From NCBI RefSeq assembly GCF_024623325.1, contig NZ_JANJZD010000004.1:124001-188000 (forward strand): a DNA stretch of 64,000 nucleotides. The letters are read 5' to 3'. Below are positions 36,325 through 43,385 of the stretch, in pieces. Source of the DNA: Acetatifactor muris. Lineage in GTDB: Bacteria; Bacillota; Clostridia; Lachnospirales; Lachnospiraceae. The notes beneath the pieces were generated by a model. It was not told where the DNA came from. It saw only the letters and a program-made list of their open reading frames with translations, and did no database searches. The position numbers and the translations under genes are program-made. Each line of letters opens with the position of its first letter. The first letter of the stretch is position 1.

Positions 36325-37450
36325 GTGGTAGAATTAGATCAGATGAAGACAGAAATTCTGTCTTACGAAACTCCATTAGCGGAAGTGAGGGATTCACTTT
36401 AACACTGCTGACAAGGAGAAGCGGATTGAAGAACTGGAGATGGAGATGGAGGCGCCCGGTTTCTGGGACGACCCGGACAGTTCTAATCAGAAGATGAAGG
36501 AACTGAAGGAACTGAAAAATGTGGTGGAGGGATGTAAAAAGCTTTTCACCCAGTATGAAGACATTCTTACGCTGATTGAGATGGGGTATGAGGAAAATGA
36601 TGCTTCGCTGATCCCCGATATTCGTGCCGAACTGGATGAATTTGTGGAGGAGTTCGAGGCGTTGCGTCTGAGTACGCTGCTGTCCGGCGAGTATGACAAA
36701 AATAATGCCATTCTGAAATTGAATGCGGGCGCAGGAGGCACCGAGAGCTGTGACTGGTGCAGTATGCTTTACCGCATGTATACCCGCTGGGCTGAGCGCA
36801 AGGGTTTCAGCGTGGAGGTGCTTGACTTCCTGGATGGAGATGAGGCAGGGATCAAGTCAGTGACTTTTCAGGTCAATGGCACCAATGCATACGGTTATCT
36901 GAAATCGGAAAAGGGAGTGCACAGACTGGTGAGAATCTCTCCTTTTAATGCCCAGGGCAAGAGGCAGACTTCCTTTGTGTCTCTGGATGTCATGCCGGAT
37001 ATCGATGAAGATCTGGATGTGGAGATTGATGAGAAAGATCTGCGCATCGACACCTATCGAAGCAGCGGCGCCGGAGGACAGCATATCAATAAGACTTCCT
37101 CTGCCATTCGGATTACCCATATCCCCACAGGGACTGTGGTGCAGTGCCAGAATGAGCGCAGCCAGTTCCAGAATAAGGACAAGGCCATGCAGATGCTGAA
37201 GGCGAAGCTGTACTTGCTGAAGCAGGAGGCCAATGTGGAGAAGCTTTCCGATATCAGGGGTGAGGTGAAGGAAATCGGATGGGGCAATCAGATTCGCTCC
37301 TATGTGCTGCAGCCTTATAAGCTGGTGAAGGATCTGCGCACGGATGTGGAGACCGGAAATGCGGACGCAGTGCTGGATGGCGCTCTGGATCCCTTTATTA
37401 ACGGTTATCTGAAATGGATTAATATCAAAGCGGCACAGCAGCCATCATAG
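36325..37450 (+). CDS. prfB: Peptide chain release factor 2 with programmed +1 frameshift
   Basis: RF2 terminates at UGA and UAA. Translation starts at GTG 36325 (VVELDQMKTEILSYETPLAE) after AGAGGTG and meets an in-frame TAA at 36400-36402 after 25 codons. A +1 shift at CTT-T-AAC continues as NTADKEKRIEELEMEMEAPG for 349 more codons (374 in all). The body has the tripeptide anticodon-like SPF (residues in VRISPFNAQGKRQTSF) and the GGQ loop in SSGAGGQHINKTSSAIR. AGGG lies just upstream of the slippery codon. The stop is TAA where the classical site has TGA. Confidence 0.95.
36387..36403 (+). promoter_or_regulatory. prfB +1 frameshift site (CTT TAA C)
   Basis: GAGGG (36387-36391) is a Shine-Dalgarno-like element, and CTT (36397-36399) is the slippery Leu codon, followed by stop TAA and C. 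The classical autoregulatory site is CTT TGA C with AGGGGG 3 nt upstream; here the stop is TAA and the spacing is 5-6 nt. Confidence 0.85.
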
Positions 37451-37561
37451 GCCAGCCGTTTTCGGAAATGGCAGCAAGTTCAGAAAAGAGCATTAATCTG
37501 TCAGCCGTTCACGATGGGATGAGATATTGAAAGTTCTATAATATGAAAAGAGGGAAATAAA

Positions 37562-39613
37562 ATGGCTGTGAATCGATATGAACTTGTAAGCAGACATAAT
37601 CCCGTGCTGAGGGAGGCGGATACGGCCTCCCCTTTGTCTGTGGGGAACGGAAATCTGGCCTATACGGCGGACATTACGGGAATGCAGACTCTGTACGGAT
37701 TATATGAGGATACCCTTCCGCTGTGTACCATGACACAGTGGGGCTGGCATACGAAGCCGGTCAGGGAAGAGCGGTATGAATATCTGCCGGAAGAGGTGGA
37801 GATGACAGCATATCAGTTTCAGGGCAGAACGGTGCGGTATGCGGTGGAGAAGAAAAAAGGAAATGAGGAAATCTATGACTGGCTGCGCCAGAACCCGCAC
37901 AGACTGAACCTGGCCAGGATTGGCTTGAAAAAGGACGGCGCGGAAATCGGGGCAGAGCGGATCAGCGATATCCGGCAGGAGCTTCGCCTGTATGAAGGAA
38001 TTCTGGACAGCCGTTTTGCATTGGATGGCGAATGCTGTCATGTGGTGACTGCGGCGGACGGAGAGACTGATACACTTGCTTTTCAGGTGGAGTCAGGGCT
38101 GTGGAAAAAGGGGCTGACGGCGGAAATTGCTTTTCCCTATGGAAGCCCGTTGATTTCAGCTTCCAACTGGGAGGCTGAGGATGCGCATCTGACTGAGATA
38201 GTCAATGGAGAAGTGAAAAAACTGGTGCTAAAGCGGACACTGGACAAGGATGTCTATTATGTGACAATCCGTATGGAAGGGTGCAGGTGGGAAAACTGTG
38301 GCAGGCATGCTTTTCATCTGATTCCCCTTTCGGAGAAAATGACATTTTCTGTAAGCTTTGTGAAAGCGCAGCAGGAGGCGCAGGCGGGAGCAGCACCGGG
38401 AAACGTGTTGGAGAACAGCAGGAAGTACTGGAAGCATTTCTGGGAAAAGGGAGGCGCCATAGATTTGCATCGAAGCAGGGACCCCAGGGCTATGGAGCTG
38501 GAACGCAGAATTGTGCTGTCACAATATCTGCTGGCGATTCAGTCTGCCGGAAAGGTACCGCCTCAGGAGACCGGTCTGACCTGTAACAGTTGGTATGGGA
38601 AGTTTCATCTGGAGATGTACCTGTGGCATGAGGCGTACCTGCCTCTGTGGAACCATACGGAGCTGCTGGAGAGGAGTCTGGTCTGGTATCAGGAGCATCT
38701 GCCCCAGGCACGTCTGAATGCCGCGCGAAATGGATACAAAGGGGCACGGTGGCCGAAGATGGTTGCGGAGGATGCGCTGGACAGTCCTTCTTCTATTGCT
38801 GTGCTGTTGGTGTGGCAGCAGCCCCATATTATTTATATGCTGGAAATGGCATATGGAAGCGGCGAGGAGACCGCATTTCTGGAAAAGTATTATGAGCTGG
38901 TGGAAGAGACGGCGGAATTTATGGCGGATTTTGCCGCGTATAATGAAGAAAGAAAAGTATATGAATTGTTGGGACCGTTGATTCCGGCACAGGAATGCCA
39001 TGACCCAATGGTGACCAGGAATCCTTCCTTTGAGGTAGAGTACTGGAGCCTGACGCTGAAAATGGCTGCGGAATGGGCAAAGCGACTGGGCAGGAAAATA
39101 CCTGAGAAATGGCTGCATGTAGCGGAAAATATGGCACCCATGGCAGTGGGAGAGGGAAAATACCTGGCGCATGAGCAATGTCCTGACACCTATACTGCAT
39201 TTGCCGAGGATCACCCGTCCATGCTCTGCTCCTATGGGTTGATTGACAGTGGGCGGACTGATCGGGAAATTATGGGAAATTCACTGCGGGAGGTGGAAAA
39301 ATGCTGGAATTATCCGTCTCTCTGGGGCTGGGATTTCGCGGTTATGTGTATGACGGCTGTCCGTCTGGGAGAGCCGGAACATGCGATTGAACTGCTTTTG
39401 AAAGATACGGAGAAGAATTCTTATGTGGCAAGCGGCAATAATTACCAGAGAGGCAGAAGTGATCTGCCCCTGTATCTGCCGGGAAACGGCTCTCTTCTTC
39501 TGGCGGCGGCACTGATGACCGCCGGATATCCGGGAAGCGGAGAACTGCCGGGATTTCCCCGGAATGGACAATGGGAAGTGGAATTTGAGGGGATTCGGCC
39601 TTTTCCCTGCTGA
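37562..39613 (+). CDS. Putative (alpha/alpha)6 glycoside hydrolase-like protein
   Basis: A 683-residue soluble protein without signal peptide. The N-terminal beta-rich part has RHNPVLREADTASPLSVGNG; the C-terminal half has GLTCNSWYGKFHLEMYLWHE and NGYKGARWPKMVAEDALDSP, resembling the toroid catalytic domains of GH65/GH95-type enzymes. HLEMYLWHE and similar acidic motifs could hold the general acid. The substrate is unknown; cytosolic location suggests an imported oligosaccharide. AGAGGG precedes the ATG and TATAAT at 37537-37542 may be a -10. Confidence 0.7.
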   Translation: MAVNRYELVSRHNPVLREADTASPLSVGNGNLAYTADITGMQTLYGLYEDTLPLCTMTQWGWHTKPVREERYEYLPEEVEMTAYQFQGRTVRYAVEKKKGNEEIYDWLRQNPHRLNLARIGLKKDGAEIGAERISDIRQELRLYEGILDSRFALDGECCHVVTAADGETDTLAFQVESGLWKKGLTAEIAFPYGSPLISASNWEAEDAHLTEIVNGEVKKLVLKRTLDKDVYYVTIRMEGCRWENCGRHAFHLIPLSEKMTFSVSFVKAQQEAQAGAAPGNVLENSRKYWKHFWEKGGAIDLHRSRDPRAMELERRIVLSQYLLAIQSAGKVPPQETGLTCNSWYGKFHLEMYLWHEAYLPLWNHTELLERSLVWYQEHLPQARLNAARNGYKGARWPKMVAEDALDSPSSIAVLLVWQQPHIIYMLEMAYGSGEETAFLEKYYELVEETAEFMADFAAYNEERKVYELLGPLIPAQECHDPMVTRNPSFEVEYWSLTLKMAAEWAKRLGRKIPEKWLHVAENMAPMAVGEGKYLAHEQCPDTYTAFAEDHPSMLCSYGLIDSGRTDREIMGNSLREVEKCWNYPSLWGWDFAVMCMTAVRLGEPEHAIELLLKDTEKNSYVASGNNYQRGRSDLPLYLPGNGSLLLAAALMTAGYPGSGELPGFPRNGQWEVEFEGIRPFPC

Positions 39614-39621
39614 GGTAGGTG

Positions 39622-39651
39622 ACGGCGTTATCCTGGTTCAGGCCGTTTTTT
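39622..39651 (+). terminator. Probable terminator after the glycosidase-like gene
   Basis: ACGGC (39622-39626) pairs with GCCGT (39642-39646) with an inner CCTG/CAGG pairing, followed by six T. It overlaps the end of the convergent DUF975 gene. Confidence 0.55.
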
Positions 39652-40399
39652 CAGGGGTCATGAGATCCAGAAAAAAGTAGGTATAAGTCATCTGCATATA
39701 GGGCATTAACCACAGGAAACCTATACCGAAGCTTAAAATACATAAAAACATCAGGGGAAGGAAGCTCAGTTCGAGACAAAAAAGCCTTCCCCTCTGTCCT
39801 TTCATGATATGCCAGCACCGGATCAGAATTTCCCTTCCGGTACTTTGAGGAAAATCAAGAGCCAGGTAAAAAGACATGGCAATTCCCAGAGACACAGGAA
39901 CATAAATGCACAAGCCGATTGCAGCGGCAGCCAGCGCATACAGCAGCCATTTTTCTTCTCTGGTGCGCAGATAAGTCCCGCACAGGTACTGGAAGGGGCC
40001 AAGGCACAACGTCTGGCAGAGCACCACAGCGCCGGAGATAAGCAGAATTTTTTTGGAATCCGTTTTATATCCATAGAAAAGATCCTTTACAAGAAAGGAT
40101 TCTCCGCAGGCGACTTTCAGAAAATAGAATGAGATTCCGGCATTCATGACACCGAGAATAATATCTGCCAACAGCAGCAGTGCATCAAAGATGAAGGACA
40201 TTCCTGTGGCGGCGGAGGAAGAGCCGGTCATTGAGTAGATACTGTTTATGGTGTTACTGCCCACTGAATTGATAATCAGATGGACAACGCCGGTAATCAG
40301 CATATTTAAAAGGAAGAGGCGGATAGTTACGCCGTACTTGCCTTCCAGTTTGTCCTTTGCCGTATTTTTCAGTTCAAAAAGCTTCCTGTGCTGTCTCAT
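39638..40399 (-). CDS. DUF975-type membrane protein
   Basis: A 253-residue protein with about five or six hydrophobic helices. It starts MRQHRKLFELKNTAKDKLEG and contains WWLMPYMQMTYTYFFLDLM-like sequence near the end (FLWLMPYMQMTYTYFFLDL), the family signature of DUF975 proteins, common in Lachnospiraceae. Function unknown. It is first of three leftward small genes. Confidence 0.82.
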   Translation of the reverse strand: MRQHRKLFELKNTAKDKLEGKYGVTIRLFLLNMLITGVVHLIINSVGSNTINSIYSMTGSSSAATGMSFIFDALLLLADIILGVMNAGISFYFLKVACGESFLVKDLFYGYKTDSKKILLISGAVVLCQTLCLGPFQYLCGTYLRTREEKWLLYALAAAAIGLCIYVPVSLGIAMSFYLALDFPQSTGREILIRCWHIMKGQRGRLFCLELSFLPLMFLCILSFGIGFLWLMPYMQMTYTYFFLDLMTPEKTA

Positions 40400-40453
40400 A
40401 AGTCAGAAAATTCTCCTCTATTCTCCTGAAATCAAATGCGCCTTTTACTGCTC

Positions 40454-40981
40454 TTATACCGCATAATCCAAATTCATGCCCGCATATTTGATTTTGTCCG
40501 CATTCTTTAAATCCTGTTGGTAGGGATTCTCTTCATTATAATACTTTATCTGGGTGCGCGTGGTGCCGCCGGCCACATAAGAACGTCCGCATTCAGGACA
40601 GATTTCCGTGCGGATGGACACTGACGCGGAGACCACCTTGCCGTTTTCCTTTGCGGCTTTTTTATAAGCGTTGGATACATGCTCCTGTTCATGGGCACGT
40701 ACTGCGGAAGCGGCCCTCTCGGGAGAGACGTGCTGGGCGCTTTTAAACGAGACCATTTCGTTGGAACCGTCTTTATACTTGCGGTTCTTACAGGTCTGGC
40801 ATTCCTCCTGGGGATCCTGGACGCCGCGGTTTTTTCCGGAAGCGTTTCTGTCACCGGGAAGTTGTCTGCCATTGATGGAACTGTCATCCCTGCCGGGGAA
40901 ATTTGCCGTCCGCTCACTGCCTGTGCCGGATGGAATGCTGTTATAATAAGGATCGTAGCTGTTGCTTATCGGGGATATCAT
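40454..40981 (-). CDS. SprA-related putative metalloprotease-like protein
   Basis: A 175-residue protein with a disordered polar N-terminus, a CQTCKNRKYKDGSNE segment (about 62-76), the motif AVRAHEQEHV (about 92-101), which resembles a zincin HExxH (HEQEH), and CPECGRSYVAGGTTRTQIKY. These fit the SprA-related family. Two CxxC pairs suggest a further structural metal. AGGAGG lies about 10 nt before the start. No signal peptide is evident; the function is not established. Confidence 0.75.
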   Translation of the reverse strand: MISPISNSYDPYYNSIPSGTGSERTANFPGRDDSSINGRQLPGDRNASGKNRGVQDPQEECQTCKNRKYKDGSNEMVSFKSAQHVSPERAASAVRAHEQEHVSNAYKKAAKENGKVVSASVSIRTEICPECGRSYVAGGTTRTQIKYYNEENPYQQDLKNADKIKYAGMNLDYAV

Positions 40982-41072
40982 ATCGTTTTAACCTCCTGAT
41001 TTCAGTCGCCCCAGGGCGGTTCTAAAGGGGAAAATCTCAATTTTAATCAAAGAGCCGGAATGTCCCGCCGGA

Positions 41073-41534
41073 CTATTCCTCAAAAGAATATCCATAATAT
41101 TCTTCCATCAGGTCCGTAAAATTGATGCCGTACATTCGTTCCGTCATGGTATTGATCTGATTCCGGAAGGTCTCATCTCTCATGAGAACCGGCATCATCA
41201 CAAGTGAGTAAACCATCATTACCACGGCGAATGTCAGCCCGGCAGCAGAGAATACCAGTCCTGCGGTGCAGGTCCCGTTCATCTTTTTCCCTTTTCGGCG
41301 GGCGAGGATGGCAAACAGAATGCCCAGCGCCCCCAGAGGCAGAGACAGAACAATAGTACAGGAAGTGGTTACAGATAACAGACCGCACACCGCGGCGGCA
41401 ATGGAAAAGGTCTGACCATAAGGCCTGTGTGTGGGCTGATTATAGTAACTGCTGTTGGAAGCATTGCTGTTCCACCGGTCCCACTGTCCGTTGCCGCCGC
41501 TCTGATTGTTCCAGCCGTTCTGCTGATTGTCCAT
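41073..41534 (-). CDS. DUF4190-like small membrane protein
   Basis: A 153-residue protein. The Asn/Gln/Gly-rich N-terminus (about 1-40) is followed by two hydrophobic helices (about 45-75 and 95-120) separated by FAILARRKGKKMNGTCTAGL, the arrangement of DUF4190 proteins. Then comes a short acidic tail. The start follows AAGGAG. Function unknown. Confidence 0.75.
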   Translation of the reverse strand: MDNQQNGWNNQSGGNGQWDRWNSNASNSSYYNQPTHRPYGQTFSIAAAVCGLLSVTTSCTIVLSLPLGALGILFAILARRKGKKMNGTCTAGLVFSAAGLTFAVVMMVYSLVMMPVLMRDETFRNQINTMTERMYGINFTDLMEEYYGYSFEE

Positions 41535-41698
41535 GGTGAAAGCTCCTTGTCAAAATAATTCTCTCTTAATACATGTGTTCATTATAACAAGAACAGGAGA
41601 TATTTTCCACTGTTTTTTGAAAAAGGACAGCTTTCGTTTTTTGGAATATCCGGGAAAATGGGTGAAGATACGGCAAAAGGAGGGGATCACCTTAAGGC

Positions 41699-41727
41699 TT
41701 GACATACCTGTATATGGGCTGTATCAT
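41699..41727 (+). promoter_or_regulatory. Promoter of the phosphohexomutase gene
   Basis: TTGACA (41699-41704), 17 bp and TATCAT (41722-41727), 58 bp before the start codon. The palindrome CCTTAAGG overlaps the upstream edge at about 41690. Confidence 0.7.
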
Positions 41728-41785
41728 GGAAACGGAAGCATATGAAACATGTACACGAGAGCAGGAATAGTAGGGAGGTATCCTC

Positions 41786-43201
41786 ATGATCCAATTTGGA
41801 ACCGGCGGCTGGAGAGCTGTCATCGGAGACGGATTCACGAAACAGAACATTCAAATCCTGGCCAGAGCCCTGTGTGGAAAAATGAAGGATGAGGGCGTGG
41901 AAGAGCGGGGAATCGTTATGGGGTATGACAGGCGTTTCCTGTCAAAGGAGGCCATGCAGTGGGCGGCCTGTGTTTTTGCGGCGGAAGGGGTGCGCTCCTA
42001 TCTGATCAATAAATCCTGCCCCACGCCTTTGGTTATGTACTATGTAGAAAAGCGGGGGTTTTCGTATGGAATGATGATAACAGCCAGTCACAATCCGGCG
42101 ATTTACAACGGGATTAAGGTGTTTACTGCAGGAGGCAGAGATGCAGATGAAAGCCAGACCAGACAGATCGAGGACTATGCCGCCGGGGTGGAGCTTCCTG
42201 TGAAGGAGCTGGAATATAATAAGGCAAAGGAACAAGGGCTGATCCGTGAAATTTATCCCCTGAATGAGTATCTGGATGATCTGATGGGAACCATCAATAT
42301 GGAGGTGATCCGGAGCAGCGGTCTCAGGATAGTGCTGGATCCCATGTACGGGGTTTCCGAAACTTCTCTGCGCACAATTCTCCAGACAGCCCGCTGTGAG
42401 GTGGAAGTGATCCATGACAGGCATGATACACTGTTTGGAGGCCGTCTGCCGGCGCCGTCTGCGGCTACGCTGCGTATGCTCCAGACCTGTGTGACGGACG
42501 GGCATTATGATATCGGCATCGCCACGGACGGAGATGCGGACAGGCTGGGGATTATTGATGATACAGGACGTTTTCTCCATCCCAATGAGATCCTGGTGCT
42601 TTTGTATTATTATCTGAAAAAGTATAAAAACTGGCAGGGGCCGGCAGTCCGCAATATCTGTACCACCCATGTGCTGGATCAGGTGGCGGAGGCCTTCGGC
42701 GAGAAATGCTATGAGGTTCCGGTTGGCTTTAAATATATTTCTGCAAAGATGAATGAAACCGACGCGGTCATCGGCGGAGAGTCCTCCGGCGGTCTCACCG
42801 TGAGAGGGCATATCAAGGGGAAGGACGGCATTTATGCAGCTATGCTGCTGGTGGAAATGATCGCCGTGTCCGGAAAAAAGCTTTCCCGAATCATTGCCGA
42901 CGTGGAAGAGGAGTACGGCCTGATTGATATGGAGGAGAGAGATTATCGCTTCGATCAGGAAAAGAAGCAGGAGATTCTTCATATTCTGCTGGAAGAGAAA
43001 AAGCTTCCGGAGCTTCCTTTTGAGATTGACAGGGTCAGCTATCTGGACGGATCCAAGGTGTACTTTACAAACGGCGGCTGGGTTATTGCCCGGTTTTCCG
43101 GTACGGAGCCCCTGCTTCGAATTTTCTGCGAGATGCCCAGATCCCGGGATGCGGTCAATATATGTGAGATTTATGAGCGTTTTCTGGGATTAAGCAGATG
43201 A
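41786..43201 (+). CDS. Phosphoglucomutase/phosphomannomutase family protein
   Basis: Interconverts hexose 1- and 6-phosphates. The 471-residue product has the active-site serine motif MITASHNPAIYNG (Ser101), the metal loop ATDGDADRLGI, the sugar-binding IGGESSGGLTV and the phosphate-binding ARFSGTEPLLRIF. All four domains are present. Which sugar is preferred (glucose or mannose) is not clear from the motifs. GGGAGGT precedes the ATG. Confidence 0.93.
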   Translation: MIQFGTGGWRAVIGDGFTKQNIQILARALCGKMKDEGVEERGIVMGYDRRFLSKEAMQWAACVFAAEGVRSYLINKSCPTPLVMYYVEKRGFSYGMMITASHNPAIYNGIKVFTAGGRDADESQTRQIEDYAAGVELPVKELEYNKAKEQGLIREIYPLNEYLDDLMGTINMEVIRSSGLRIVLDPMYGVSETSLRTILQTARCEVEVIHDRHDTLFGGRLPAPSAATLRMLQTCVTDGHYDIGIATDGDADRLGIIDDTGRFLHPNEILVLLYYYLKKYKNWQGPAVRNICTTHVLDQVAEAFGEKCYEVPVGFKYISAKMNETDAVIGGESSGGLTVRGHIKGKDGIYAAMLLVEMIAVSGKKLSRIIADVEEEYGLIDMEERDYRFDQEKKQEILHILLEEKKLPELPFEIDRVSYLDGSKVYFTNGGWVIARFSGTEPLLRIFCEMPRSRDAVNICEIYERFLGLSR

Positions 43202-43210
43202 GCTGATTTT

Positions 43211-43258
43211 TAAGTGTCGTAACAGTTCAGACAGGGCACTGAACTGTTACTGAGTGTC
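43211..43258 (+). repeat. 32-bp palindromic repeat (family 2) between 8-bp direct repeats, copy 2
   Basis: GTAACAGTTCAG (43219-43230) pairs perfectly over 12 bp with CTGAACTGTTAC (43239-43250), with ACAGGGCA in the loop. TAAGTGTC (43211-43218) and TGAGTGTC (43251-43258) flank it and match at 7 of 8 positions. The unit is 32 bp and the offset 40, exactly as in the copy at 6948-6995. Confidence 0.82.
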
Positions 43259-43279
43259 AAAACAGTGAAAAGGATTAAG

Positions 43280-43308
43280 TTGCAGTTTCCGTATTTTTCC
43301 GGTATAAT
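43280..43308 (+). promoter_or_regulatory. Promoter of tex
   Basis: TTGCAG (43280-43285), 17 bp and TATAAT (43303-43308), 78 bp before the tex ATG. Confidence 0.7.
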
Positions 43309-43321
43309 CAATACTGCCGGC

Positions 43322-43351
43322 GCAACAGTCCGACAGATTGCGGACTGTTGT
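43322..43351 (+). repeat. Degenerate family 2 palindrome in the tex leader
   Basis: CAACAGTCCG (43323-43332) pairs with CGGACTGTTG (43341-43350) around ACAGATTG. It aligns to the family 2 unit as AACAGTYC...GACAG...GRACTGTT but is two bases shorter and lacks clear flanking direct repeats. It would be in the 5' leader of the tex mRNA, about 35 nt before the start. Confidence 0.6.
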
Positions 43352-43385
43352 CCAGGCAATGCAATGAGAAAGGCAAGGTTATACA

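Noticed and set aside
36315..36497. 60-codon frame overlapping the 5' end of prfB
   Set aside because: It is in the third frame relative to the two frames that together encode conserved RF2 sequence, and lacks a ribosome binding site.
36440..37450. prfB starting at ATG 36440 without frameshift
   Set aside because: This would drop the conserved N-terminal ~38 residues; the upstream zero frame, CTT-stop-C site and in-frame continuation match the RF2 frameshift layout.
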